Under the pieces are notes generated by a model, which saw only the letters and a program-made list of their open reading frames with translations, did not search any database and had not been told where the DNA came from. Positions 10,852-21,243 of a stretch of 64,000 nt of DNA are shown here, piece after piece (position 1 is the first letter of the stretch; the number at the start of each line of letters is the position of its first letter). This DNA is from Clostridia bacterium (GTDB lineage Bacteria > Bacillota > Clostridia > TANB77 > CAG-465): positions 62,001 through 126,000 of the forward strand of contig JAQSXK010000001.1 of NCBI GenBank assembly GCA_029256705.1. The letters run 5' to 3'. Both the position numbers and the translations under genes were made by a program.

Positions 10852-11304
10852 TTATTTTAACTCTTTTCTGTTATTGTGTATTACTTGCATAGTCTCTCTT
10901 AAAACATCTTCTACTTTTTCTAATATAGCATCAGCATAATCACGTGTACCACAAGATATTTCTTTTGAAATTCTATTAGCATTTTCGACAATTTCTTCTT
11001 TTTGCATAATAGCTTGTTTAGTTATAACATGCTCGTCTACCATTTGAATTATCTTATTTTCTGCCTCTTTAAGTAATTCTTCAGATTCTTTTTGAGCATC
11101 ATTAATAATGTTTAATCTTTCATCTTTTATTCTTTTAGCTTGCTTTAATTCATCTGGAAGTTTTAAACGAATTTCTTCTAAAATATCGCCTAATTCTTCT
11201 TTGTCAACCATAACCTTAGAAGAAAAAGGAACCTTAGAACTATTTTCAACTAACTCCTCTAAATTCTCTAATAATGTAAAAATTTCCATAAAATTTACCT
11301 CCAC
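10852..11304 (-). CDS. coiled-coil hypothetical protein, upstream neighbour of ftsK and downstream of rsmD
   Basis: Charged helical sequence; translationally coupled to rsmD. Confidence 0.6.
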   Translation of the reverse strand: MEVNFMEIFTLLENLEELVENSSKVPFSSKVMVDKEELGDILEEIRLKLPDELKQAKRIKDERLNIINDAQKESEELLKEAENKIIQMVDEHVITKQAIMQKEEIVENANRISKEISCGTRDYADAILEKVEDVLRETMQVIHNNRKELK

Positions 11305-11858
11305 TTATATATCTTTATAACGACTCTACCATAAAATTTGGTATTTATACATTCTAAATTTTCTAGATTATCATATTTTTCATCTAGAAAAGCTTTATCA
11401 AATTCGTATATTATTATACCATCTTTTGTTAGTACCTTACCCTTATTGTTTGAAATATATTCTAAAGACTTTATAGCATAATCGCTTTCATAAGGAGGAT
11501 CTATAAATATTATGTCAAATAACATTTCGTCCTGAGTTATCTTCTTTAAACATTTCAAATAATCTTTCATAGATATTTTAACATATTTTTCAGTATTAGT
11601 CAACTGTATATTAAATAATATTGTCGAAACTGCACTTTTTTCTCTATCGTTAATATAGCAAAAACTAGCACCTCTACTTAGCATTTCTATAGCTATACTA
11701 CCAGTACCAGAAAATAGATCTAACACCTTAGCATCCTGGATGTAAGGCATTGCCATAGAAAACACTGCTTCTTTTACTCTATCTAATGTAGGTCTTGTCT
11801 TATCTGTTGTAGGACTTTTTAACCTTTTACCTTTAAATTTACCTGCAATTATTCTCAT
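11295..11858 (-). CDS. rsmD: 16S rRNA (guanine(966)-N(2))-methyltransferase
   Basis: DLFSGTGSIAIEMLSRGA and FIDPPYES motifs. Confidence 0.9.
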   Translation of the reverse strand: MRIIAGKFKGKRLKSPTTDKTRPTLDRVKEAVFSMAMPYIQDAKVLDLFSGTGSIAIEMLSRGASFCYINDREKSAVSTILFNIQLTNTEKYVKISMKDYLKCLKKITQDEMLFDIIFIDPPYESDYAIKSLEYISNNKGKVLTKDGIIIYEFDKAFLDEKYDNLENLECINTKFYGRVVIKIYKWR

Positions 11859-11866
11859 TTTGTCTC

Positions 11867-13246
11867 CTAACTTATAATATCTAAAATCACTGGTTTAGAT
11901 TTTAAAATGTTTGCCATAGATTGCTCTATTTTATCTATATATATTGCATTTGTTATATACTCGAATGCATCTTTAAATTTTTGTTTATCATTATATAATA
12001 CAGTTAATATTATGTCACCTTTTTTTACTTTACTTCCAACTTTTTTAGAAAATTCAAATCCTACTCCATAGTCAATTTTATCTTCTTTTTTATTTCTTGA
12101 ACCGCCCAACGCTACAAGCGCCTGACCAATTTTTTTACTATCTATACTTACAATATATCCATCTTTATCTGCATATATTTCTTTCATATATTTAACTTCA
12201 TCTAATAAAACAGGCATATCAAGATTTAAATTTAACCAATCCATATAAACTTTATGTATGTATCCACCTTGTGACTTAATTAACTCTATAAATTTATCAT
12301 AAGCCTTTCGAGATGTTATAGTTTTCATAATTTCAATTTTATTTTTTTCTATGCTATCCCCTAAACCAGCCATTTTAAGCATCTGTGCTGCTATTTCAAA
12401 TACAACTTCTTTTAATTCTTTATTTTCATAAAGGTCAAGTGTAGATTCATCAGCAAGTAAAAATGAAATTGCCTCTTTAATTTCAACAACATTTCCTACA
12501 CTTTTTCCAAGTGGTTGTTCCATTGAAGTAATTACTGCTTTTGTTTCTCTTCCAGCTCTTTTACCTATATCTACCATTGTTCTTGCAAGTAACCTAGCAC
12601 TTTCTAAGTCTTGCATAAATGCTCCACTACCAACCGTTACATCAAGAACTATTTTATCTACTCCAGATGCTATTTTTTTACTCATTATAGAAGAAGCAAT
12701 TAAAGGTATTGAGGATACTGTGGCAGTAACATCACGAAGTGCATAAAGTTTCTTATCTGCTATTGCAATTTCACTACTTTGAGATATTAAACAAACACCA
12801 ATATCTTCAGTTTGATTAATTGCTTCATCCAAAGGTTTAAATAAATCATATCCTTTAATAGACTCCAATTTATCTGCAGTTCCTCCTGTATATCCAAGTC
12901 CTCTACCAGACATCTTAACAATTTTAGCTCCAAGTGCAGCAACAATTGGAAGTACAAGTAATGTTACTTTATCTCCAACACCACCTGTAGAATGTTTATC
13001 TATTATTATACTACCATCTTCTTTTAATAAAGATAAGTCTAATATACTTGCAGAATTTGCCATAGCCTTTGTCAAATAGTATAATTCATCATTTTCCATA
13101 CCATTTAAATAAATAGCCATAAGTAAAGCCGACATTTGGTAATCTGGAATTTTTTCATTTACATATTCAGTTATGAAAAAATCTATTTCTTCTTTACTTA
13201 ATACTTTTTTATCCCTCTTTTTTTCAATAATATCATATATTCTCAT
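11867..13246 (-). CDS. pdp: pyrimidine-nucleoside / thymidine phosphorylase
   Basis: KHSTGGVGDKVTL signature, glycosyltransferase family 3 layout. Confidence 0.9.
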   Translation of the reverse strand: MRIYDIIEKKRDKKVLSKEEIDFFITEYVNEKIPDYQMSALLMAIYLNGMENDELYYLTKAMANSASILDLSLLKEDGSIIIDKHSTGGVGDKVTLLVLPIVAALGAKIVKMSGRGLGYTGGTADKLESIKGYDLFKPLDEAINQTEDIGVCLISQSSEIAIADKKLYALRDVTATVSSIPLIASSIMSKKIASGVDKIVLDVTVGSGAFMQDLESARLLARTMVDIGKRAGRETKAVITSMEQPLGKSVGNVVEIKEAISFLLADESTLDLYENKELKEVVFEIAAQMLKMAGLGDSIEKNKIEIMKTITSRKAYDKFIELIKSQGGYIHKVYMDWLNLNLDMPVLLDEVKYMKEIYADKDGYIVSIDSKKIGQALVALGGSRNKKEDKIDYGVGFEFSKKVGSKVKKGDIILTVLYNDKQKFKDAFEYITNAIYIDKIEQSMANILKSKPVILDIIS

Positions 13247-13267
13247 ATATTCCCTCTCCTATTTTTA

Positions 13268-13903
13268 TTAGATAAAATGTTTACAAAAACTTGGTCTATG
13301 TATACTGCAAAGTCCATATTTTTTAATAGCATCTATATGCGCTTTTGTGCCATACCCCTTATTTTTACTAAAGTTATATTCTGGATACTCCTTGTCATAT
13401 ACTTGCATCATTCTATCTCTTGTAACTTTTGCTATTATACTAGCTGCCGCAATTGATGCACTTTTACTATCACCAGAAATTAAAGTATTACTTTGAATTT
13501 CTATATCTATATTTTGATTTCCATCTATTATAACGAAATCTGGTTTGACTCTTAAGTTATCAATTGCTTGCTTCATAGCAAGTTTTGTAGCATTTAATAT
13601 ATTAACTTCTTCAATTACATCTATATCAGAAATTCCTATACCATAAAAAATTTCTTTATTATTTGTTAGTTCTTCATATATCTTTTCTCTTTTTTTCTCG
13701 GATAGTTTTTTTGAATCGTTTACACCTTCAATAAATAAATTAATTGGTAATATAACAGCTGCAGCTACTACAGGTCCGCATAAAGGGCCCCTACCAGCCT
13801 CATCAACACCCGCAACATGTGTATAACCTAAATTATTTAATTCTTGCTCATATATTAGCATTTCTTTTATTCTTTGCTCTTCTTCAATTTTCATTATATA
13901 CAC
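13268..13903 (-). CDS. rnhB: ribonuclease HII
   Basis: VAGVDEAGRGPLCGPVVAAAV. Confidence 0.95.
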   Translation of the reverse strand: MYIMKIEEEQRIKEMLIYEQELNNLGYTHVAGVDEAGRGPLCGPVVAAAVILPINLFIEGVNDSKKLSEKKREKIYEELTNNKEIFYGIGISDIDVIEEVNILNATKLAMKQAIDNLRVKPDFVIIDGNQNIDIEIQSNTLISGDSKSASIAAASIIAKVTRDRMMQVYDKEYPEYNFSKNKGYGTKAHIDAIKKYGLCSIHRPSFCKHFI

Positions 13904-14625
13904 ATCCCACCATCTACTGTTATTACTTGTCCAGTTATATATCTTGCATTATCACTAGCTAAAAATACAGTAAGTCCAGAAATATCCTCTGGATTTCCTA
14001 GTCTGTTTAATGGTATTTCTTCTTTTAAATTATTTAAATCGTCATTAGATAAAGAGTTAAGCATATCTGTTTGTATTACTCCTGGAGCAATACTATTTAC
14101 TGTTATATTAGATAACCCTAATTCTTTTGCTAGTGCTTTAGTCATTCCTATAACTCCAGCTTTTGAAGCGCTATAATGTACTTCACATGAAGATCCTGTT
14201 ATCCCCCATATAGAAGATATATTTATTATACTACCGTTTTTTTCTTTTATCATGGTCTTATTTAAAACAGATTTTGTAACATTAAAAACACTAGTTAAAT
14301 TAGTATTTATCATATTCATAAAACAATCTTCAGATATATCTGTAAACAGTGAATAATCGCAAATACCAGCATTATTAACTAAACAATCTATTTTTCCATA
14401 TTTTAAAACTATCTCATCTATAACAACATCTATATCTTCTTTTTTTATTATATCTAATTTATAAATATCTATATTAAAATTATCTCTTAATTTATTAGCT
14501 TCTTCTTCAGAGTTATTATATGTTATACATACGTTATATCCTTCATTTTTAAAATGTATAGCTATTTGTTTACCTATACCTTTTGCTGCTCCTGTAATTA
14601 ATACGGTTTTATTCATCATACTCAT
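13894..14625 (-). CDS. SDR family oxidoreductase, possibly EF-P 5-aminopentanone reductase (YmfI-like)
   Basis: TGAAKGIG, NNAG, YSASKAG motifs; FabG-like. Confidence 0.8.
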   Translation of the reverse strand: MSMMNKTVLITGAAKGIGKQIAIHFKNEGYNVCITYNNSEEEANKLRDNFNIDIYKLDIIKKEDIDVVIDEIVLKYGKIDCLVNNAGICDYSLFTDISEDCFMNMINTNLTSVFNVTKSVLNKTMIKEKNGSIINISSIWGITGSSCEVHYSASKAGVIGMTKALAKELGLSNITVNSIAPGVIQTDMLNSLSNDDLNNLKEEIPLNRLGNPEDISGLTVFLASDNARYITGQVITVDGGMCI

Positions 14626-16082
14626 CCTTTATACTGTAATTTTGTTATAATATTTTCTATTCCACTTTTAAAAGTTGGATAGTTTATTAGAAAATCTTCT
14701 AAATTACTATTATCTACCTTTTTAAATAAATAATTTCCTTGTATTTTATCTGCCTGACCATTTAATGCATATTTTAATTCATCTTCATTCTCAATACATA
14801 TAACTGTAGTTAAGTAATCTAAATCTTTACAGACACTTATTATATTTTTTAATATATTTGGATTAAAATCTGATTTTTTAGAAATATATCCCGCATTAAT
14901 TTTTATCTCATCAATTCTAAGTTGTCTAAATAATTTTAGATTCTCATACTTTAATTCAAGATTCGATATACAAACTGATGCTCCGGCTTCTTTTAATCTA
15001 TCTATTAGATATTTATAACTTTCTAAATACTTAATAATAACCATATTAGTAAATTCAATTTGTATAACTCCCCTATTTAATTTATATTCATTTAAAATCT
15101 CAAATAGTTTATCTCCAAACTCATGTCTTTTTGCATGTGTATTTGAAAGATTAATAGAAATTTTAACATTTTTATATCCATTCAGATTTAAGTTATCTAT
15201 TTTCTCACAAGATTTTCTTAAAACAAATTCATCTAGGTATATTACAATACCCATTTCTTCAGCTTGTTTTATAAAATACTCCGAGTTTAATTTTCCAAGT
15301 ACTGGGTGATTCCAAAATATTAATGATTCTAAACAAATTTCATCTAAATTATTTAAATTAATTCTTGGTTGAAATTCGACATCAAATTCTTTGTTTTTTA
15401 AGGCATCTTTTAAATCTATTTCCATTTTCTTTTTATTATTAAGTTGTGCTTTTAAAGCTTCATTATGGAAATAATAACTGTTTTTACCATTTTCTTTTAT
15501 ATAGTACATTGCATCATCAGCATATGTCATAAGTTCATTACGTGAGGTACCATCTGTTGGATATATTGAAACACCTAAACTATATTCCAATACAATTTTA
15601 GTATCATCTATTACAACAGGTACTTTTAATCCTTCTTTTAATTTATCTAATATATTAGATATTTCTTCTATAGTATTAATATTATCCATTATTATACCAA
15701 ATTCATCTCCACCTAACCTATAAGGTATACAAGTAGATGGTAAATTCTTTTCTAGCATATTACCAAGTTCAATCAAAAGAAGATCTCCTGCATCATGACC
15801 CAATGTATCATTGACATGTTTAAATCCATCTAAATCCATAAAACAAACCGCAAATTTATTTTTTTTATTTAGATGATTATCTAATTCACTTAAGAATTTA
15901 TGTCTATTTCCTCTTCCAGTTAGCGGATCAGTAAAGGCTTGTTTTTTTATTTTAGTATTTTCCTTTATCTTATTTAAAATGGAGTATCTATATAATATCA
16001 TACCAGTAAGTAATACAGTTAAATATACTATTAGATTAATCCATACAGCTCTTACAAATTCTACATCAATATTCATTCTCAT
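14622..16082 (-). CDS. GGDEF domain protein with degenerate EAL domain
   Basis: LGGDEFGI intact; EAL catalytic positions mostly substituted. Confidence 0.85.
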   Translation of the reverse strand: MRMNIDVEFVRAVWINLIVYLTVLLTGMILYRYSILNKIKENTKIKKQAFTDPLTGRGNRHKFLSELDNHLNKKNKFAVCFMDLDGFKHVNDTLGHDAGDLLLIELGNMLEKNLPSTCIPYRLGGDEFGIIMDNINTIEEISNILDKLKEGLKVPVVIDDTKIVLEYSLGVSIYPTDGTSRNELMTYADDAMYYIKENGKNSYYFHNEALKAQLNNKKKMEIDLKDALKNKEFDVEFQPRINLNNLDEICLESLIFWNHPVLGKLNSEYFIKQAEEMGIVIYLDEFVLRKSCEKIDNLNLNGYKNVKISINLSNTHAKRHEFGDKLFEILNEYKLNRGVIQIEFTNMVIIKYLESYKYLIDRLKEAGASVCISNLELKYENLKLFRQLRIDEIKINAGYISKKSDFNPNILKNIISVCKDLDYLTTVICIENEDELKYALNGQADKIQGNYLFKKVDNSNLEDFLINYPTFKSGIENIITKLQYKG

Positions 16083-16113
16083 TCCCCTTTATAATAATAG
16101 ATTTACTTAAATT

Positions 16114-17874
16114 TTAGTCTACATAGACATCCTGTTTGTTATATTTAGTATGTAGTAACTCATGTGATTTTTTTCCATTAGGCTCACCTAAAAACTTTTC
16201 ATAAATTAATTTAACATTTGGATTTTCATGTGATCTTCTATATTTTGCCTCTTTATCTGCAACATATAATGCTTTTGCTCTTAAAGAAATAACATCAACC
16301 TTACTAGCTTTATATTCATTTACTAAAGGTTGACCCCCACCGTTTATACATCCACCCGGACAAGTCATTACTTCTATAAAACTATATTTACTTGTTCCGT
16401 TTTTTATTTCATCTAGCACTTGTGAAACGCTTGCTAAACTTTGTGCAACAGCAATTTTATGTGTTTTACCAGCTATTTGTATTTCTGCTTCTTTTATGTT
16501 TTTAGATCCACGTATAGCATTAAATTCTACATTTTCTATTTCTGTTCCATCTAATAAGTACGATACACTTCTTAGTGCCGCTTCCATTACTCCACCTGTA
16601 GTACCAAATATATGTCCAGCACCTGTTGCTTCTCCTAATGGTTCATCAAAGTCTTCATCATCTAGCATTGCTAAGTCTATATTTGACTCTTTAAGCATTC
16701 TTGCCATTTCTCTTGTAGTTACAACATTATCTACTGCTTGAAGTCCATTATCTAATTTTAATTCATCACGTACTATTTCAGCTTTTTTTGCAGAACATGG
16801 CATAAGAGCTACAGAATAAATATCTTTTGGATCAATATTCATTTTAGCAGCATAATATGTTTTTATTAAAGTTCCTAAAATCTCCATAGGTGATTTTGCT
16901 GTAGATAAATTTTCTAATTGTTCTGGATAAAACTTTTCTGCAAAAGTAATCCAACCACTACTACAAGAAGTAATCATAGGAAGTTTTCCACCATTTTTAA
17001 GTCTTGAAATAAATTCAGTTGCCTCTTCCATAATAGTTATATCTGCACCTAAATCTGTATCAAAAACCCTGTCAAATCCTATTTTTCTTAAAGCAGCTAC
17101 CATTTTACCTGTAACTAAACTACCAATTGGCATTCCAAATTCTTCGCCAATTGCAGCTCTCACGGATGGAGCCGTTTGAATAACAACATGCTTTTTAGAA
17201 TCTGCTAAAGCTTCTTTTAATTCTTTCACATTACTTTTTTCAGTAAGCGCACCGACAGGGCAATGTATAATACATTGTCCACAACCAACACATGTAGATT
17301 TTTTAATACTCATATTAAGTGCAACACCAACTCTAGATTTAAATCCTCTATTCATTACAGATATCGCAGATACACCTTGAACTTTTTTACAAACATTAAC
17401 ACATCTTCTACATAAAATACATTTAGCTGTATTTCTTACTATACATTCAGAGGCATCATCAAGAATTGCTTCTGGCATTTCACCTTCATAATCATAATCT
17501 TCAATCTCAAATTTTTTGCATAAATCTTGAAGTCTACAGTTTGTATTTCTTACACAACTTAAACATTTTTTATCATGAGCAGATAATATAAGTTGCAAAA
17601 CTTCTCTTTTTGTTTCAATTAGATCTTTTGTATTAGTTCTTACAACCATACCTTCTTCAGCAGGATAAACGCAAGAAGTTTTATATCCTCTTACACCCTC
17701 TATCTCTACCAAGCACATTCTACAATTTCCAACTTCATTTATTTCTTTTAAAAAACATAAAGTCGGTACGTCTATATCTATTTTTCTAGCAGCTTCTAGT
17801 ATTGAAGTTCCCTCTTCTACTGAAACTTTTTTCCCATCTATAGTTAAATTTATCATTTTTTTAGCTTCTTCCAC
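16114..17874 (-). CDS. hndD: [FeFe]-hydrogenase catalytic subunit (HydA/HndD type)
   Basis: 2Fe-2S and 4Fe-4S N-terminal domains; LMPCSAKKAE and EVMTCPGGCINGGGQP H-cluster motifs. Confidence 0.9.
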   Translation of the reverse strand: MEEAKKMINLTIDGKKVSVEEGTSILEAARKIDIDVPTLCFLKEINEVGNCRMCLVEIEGVRGYKTSCVYPAEEGMVVRTNTKDLIETKREVLQLILSAHDKKCLSCVRNTNCRLQDLCKKFEIEDYDYEGEMPEAILDDASECIVRNTAKCILCRRCVNVCKKVQGVSAISVMNRGFKSRVGVALNMSIKKSTCVGCGQCIIHCPVGALTEKSNVKELKEALADSKKHVVIQTAPSVRAAIGEEFGMPIGSLVTGKMVAALRKIGFDRVFDTDLGADITIMEEATEFISRLKNGGKLPMITSCSSGWITFAEKFYPEQLENLSTAKSPMEILGTLIKTYYAAKMNIDPKDIYSVALMPCSAKKAEIVRDELKLDNGLQAVDNVVTTREMARMLKESNIDLAMLDDEDFDEPLGEATGAGHIFGTTGGVMEAALRSVSYLLDGTEIENVEFNAIRGSKNIKEAEIQIAGKTHKIAVAQSLASVSQVLDEIKNGTSKYSFIEVMTCPGGCINGGGQPLVNEYKASKVDVISLRAKALYVADKEAKYRRSHENPNVKLIYEKFLGEPNGKKSHELLHTKYNKQDVYVD

Positions 17875-17894
17875 GTATATTTCCCCCTCTAATA

Positions 17895-19718
17895 TTAACT
17901 TATTGCTTTAAAAGGACATTTAGCTACACATACTTTACATTTTATACATTTAGTTTGATCTATTTCAAAAGGCCCTTTTCTAACTTCACCCATAATTGCA
18001 TTTGTTGGACAATTCTTTTGACATATACCACACTCTTTACATTTTTCTGGATTTATAATTACTTTAGTTAAAGCTTTACATTCTCCAGCAGCACAATTTT
18101 TGTTTTCTATATGATCTACATATTCATCTCTAAAATATTTTAAAGTGCTAAGAACCGGATTTGGTGCTGTTTGACCAAGTCCACAAAGTGATGCATTCTT
18201 TATAACGTTAGCTAGTTTTTCTAATCTATCTATATCCTCAACTTTGCCTTTGCCTTCTGTAATCCTAGTTAAAATTTCAAGCATTCTTTTCGTACCAATT
18301 CTACAAGATGGACATTTTCCGCATGATTCATCAACAGTAAACTCTAAGAAAAATTTAGCTATGTTTACCATACATTTAGTTTCGTCCATTACTATAAGTC
18401 CACCAGATCCCATCATAGATCCGATTTGTGTTAGTGATTCATAATCTATAGGAGTATCTAAATGTTGGTTTGGTATACAACCACCACTAGGCCCACCTGT
18501 TTGAGCTGCTTTAAATTTCTTGCCTCCAGGTATTCCTCCACCTATATCATAAACTATTTCCCTAAGTGTTGTTCCCATAGGAACTTCAACTAATCCTACG
18601 TTATTTATATTACCACCTAAAGCAAATACTTTAGTTCCTTTAGAAGTATTTGTTCCAATAGATGAAAACCACTCAGATCCATTTAATATTATTTGACATA
18701 CATTAGCATATGTTTCTACATTATTAAGTAATGTAGGTTTTGCAAATAACCCTTTAACAGCAGGAAAAGGAGGTCTTGGTCTTGGCTCACCACGTTTACC
18801 TTCGATAGAATTCATAAGAGCTGTTTCTTCTCCACATACAAATGCTCCAGCTCCTAGTCTAAGTTCAATATCAAAATCAAAATCAGTTCCAAGTATATTT
18901 TTACCAAGTAATCCATATTTTTTAGCTTGCTTTATAGCAATTTTTAATCTTTCTACAGCAATTGGATATTCTGCTCTTACATAGATATATCCTTGATTTG
19001 ACCCTATAGCATACCCAGCAATAGCCATAGCTTCAAGTACACTATGAGGATCACCTTCTAATATACTTCTATCCATGAATGCTCCTGGATCGCCTTCATC
19101 AGCATTACAGCATACGTATTTAACATCACTTTTTGAAGCAGCTGTAAATTGCCACTTCTTACCAGTAGGAAAACCTGCCCCTCCTCTACCGCGAAGACCA
19201 GATTCTAATACTGTATTAATTACTTCATTTTTAGTTAATCCTGTTAAAACTTTTTCTAAAGCTAAATAACCGTCAACTGCTATATACTCATCTATATCTT
19301 CTGGATTTATATACCCACAGTTTTTAAGTGCTACTCTTTTTTGCTTATTATAAAAATTAAGTTCATGCCATTTTTGAATGAATTTATCATTTTCTGATGG
19401 CATTAATCTTTCTACTTTAGTTCCACTTATAACAGCTTTTATTATATCTTCACTATCTTCTACTTTAACCATTTCATAGAAAGTTTGCTCTGGTTCTATA
19501 ACTATAATAGGCCCTTTTGCACAAAATCCAAAACAACCTGTTTTTTCAATAATTACATCACTACCTAATTCTTTACCCTTCTTTTTTAGTTCTTCTAATA
19601 TTTTATCACTTTTCGATGATGTACAACCAGTACCAGAACATATCATTATTCTACTACTTTTAAATTTTAATTTAGTATTACTTCTTATATCCCTTAATTC
19701 TTTAGATGTTTTTTGCAT
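17895..19718 (-). CDS. hndC: NuoF-like NADH/FMN subunit of bifurcating hydrogenase with N-terminal thioredoxin-like 2Fe-2S and C-terminal 2x4Fe-4S domains
   Basis: GRGGAGFPTGKKW, GAGAYVCGEETAL-like, ESCGKCPSCRIG motifs. Confidence 0.92.
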   Translation of the reverse strand: MQKTSKELRDIRSNTKLKFKSSRIMICSGTGCTSSKSDKILEELKKKGKELGSDVIIEKTGCFGFCAKGPIIVIEPEQTFYEMVKVEDSEDIIKAVISGTKVERLMPSENDKFIQKWHELNFYNKQKRVALKNCGYINPEDIDEYIAVDGYLALEKVLTGLTKNEVINTVLESGLRGRGGAGFPTGKKWQFTAASKSDVKYVCCNADEGDPGAFMDRSILEGDPHSVLEAMAIAGYAIGSNQGYIYVRAEYPIAVERLKIAIKQAKKYGLLGKNILGTDFDFDIELRLGAGAFVCGEETALMNSIEGKRGEPRPRPPFPAVKGLFAKPTLLNNVETYANVCQIILNGSEWFSSIGTNTSKGTKVFALGGNINNVGLVEVPMGTTLREIVYDIGGGIPGGKKFKAAQTGGPSGGCIPNQHLDTPIDYESLTQIGSMMGSGGLIVMDETKCMVNIAKFFLEFTVDESCGKCPSCRIGTKRMLEILTRITEGKGKVEDIDRLEKLANVIKNASLCGLGQTAPNPVLSTLKYFRDEYVDHIENKNCAAGECKALTKVIINPEKCKECGICQKNCPTNAIMGEVRKGPFEIDQTKCIKCKVCVAKCPFKAIS

Positions 19719-19735
19719 ATCATTTCTCCCCTTAA

Positions 19736-20218
19736 TTAATTATATTTAGATAAAATCTCTTTAACTTTATCAGGTGACATTTTGCCATAAACTTCTGAAT
19801 TAACTACAATTGCTGGAGCAAGTCCACAAGCACCAATACATCTAACAGATTCTAATGAAAATTTTCCATCTTCTGTTACTTGTCCAACATCTATTTTTAA
19901 CTCATCTTTAAATTCTTTTAAAACATCTTCTGCACCTTTAACATAACAAGCAGTACCCATACATACTTGAACATTATATTTGCCTTTTGGAACTAATGAA
20001 AATCTTGAATAAAATGTTATAATTCCATAAATATCTGACATAGGCACACTAAGTTCTTTTGATAAATACTTTTGAACACTTTCTGATATATATCCATATT
20101 CATCCTGAACTTCATGAAGAGCAGACATTATACCTCCATCTACATCCTTAAATTTTTTAGCAATTTTAACTACTTTATCATCTACAGTACAACCAGTACA
20201 ACCATCACAATGACTCAT
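19736..20218 (-). CDS. hndA: NuoE-like 2Fe-2S subunit of bifurcating hydrogenase
   Basis: CMGTACYVKGA and CIGACGLAP motifs. Confidence 0.92.
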   Translation of the reverse strand: MSHCDGCTGCTVDDKVVKIAKKFKDVDGGIMSALHEVQDEYGYISESVQKYLSKELSVPMSDIYGIITFYSRFSLVPKGKYNVQVCMGTACYVKGAEDVLKEFKDELKIDVGQVTEDGKFSLESVRCIGACGLAPAIVVNSEVYGKMSPDKVKEILSKYN

Positions 20219-20246
20219 ATATTTTCCCCCTATATATGCTTTTAAA

Positions 20247-21191
20247 CTACATTTTATTATTACATCCTAAAACATTAACTATTTTATGTTCAACCATATC
20301 CATAACAGCGTTTCTAGCTTCACCTAAATAACTTCTAGGATCAAATACTTCTGGTGTTTTTTCAAAACATTGTCTAATATTTGCTGTCATAGCTAAACGG
20401 ATATCACTATCTATATTTATTTTACAAACTCCATATTTTGCAGCTTCTCTAAGCATATCTTCTGGTACACCTTTAGCACCAGGAATATTGCCACCATATT
20501 TATTACACATATCCACAAATTCTTGTGGTACAGATGAAGCACCATGAAGTACAAGTGGGAACCCTGGTAATAGATTAGTTACTTTTTCTAGTATATCAAA
20601 TCTAAGTTTTGGTTCACCTTTAAATTTAAATGCTCCATGACTTGTACCGATTGCTATAGCTAAACTATCACATCCTGTTCTTTCAACAAATTCTTTTGCT
20701 TCCATTGGATCAGTAAACATAGCATCATCATTATTTACTTTAACATCATCTTCAATACCAGCTAATTTTCCAAGTTCTGCTTCAACCACAACACCTCTTG
20801 GATGTGCATAATCTACAACTTGTTTTGTTATTCTAATATTTTCTTCATAATCTAATTTACTTCCATCAAACATTACAGATGTAAAACCACTATCTATACA
20901 ATCTTTACAAATTTCAAAACTATCTCCATGATCTAAATGTAATACTATATCTATATCTTTTCCTAAAGATTTAGTATATTCTATAGCAGCCTCAACTAAT
21001 TTTCTTAAATAAATTGGATTTGCATATTTTCTTGCACCACTTGATACTTGCAATATAACAGGTGAATTTGTTTTTATTGCTGCATCTACTATTCCTTGAA
21101 TAATTTCCATATTATTAACGTTAAATGCACCTATTGCATAACCACCATCATACGCCTTTTTAAACATTTCTTTTGTTGTTACTAATCCCAT
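20247..21191 (-). CDS. fba: class II fructose-bisphosphate aldolase
   Basis: LHLDHGDSFE, LVLHGASSVP motifs. Confidence 0.93.
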   Translation of the reverse strand: MGLVTTKEMFKKAYDGGYAIGAFNVNNMEIIQGIVDAAIKTNSPVILQVSSGARKYANPIYLRKLVEAAIEYTKSLGKDIDIVLHLDHGDSFEICKDCIDSGFTSVMFDGSKLDYEENIRITKQVVDYAHPRGVVVEAELGKLAGIEDDVKVNNDDAMFTDPMEAKEFVERTGCDSLAIAIGTSHGAFKFKGEPKLRFDILEKVTNLLPGFPLVLHGASSVPQEFVDMCNKYGGNIPGAKGVPEDMLREAAKYGVCKINIDSDIRLAMTANIRQCFEKTPEVFDPRSYLGEARNAVMDMVEHKIVNVLGCNNKM

Positions 21192-21243
21192 ATTTTTGAT
21201 TATATATCATACTATATAACCAATACACCTACCTTTCATATAT

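Noticed and set aside
10852-11858. Overlap of ORFs 10852-11304 and 11295-11858 as a third frameshifted gene
   Set aside because: The two proteins are different families (coiled-coil vs RsmD methyltransferase) and the 10-nt overlap is normal translational coupling.
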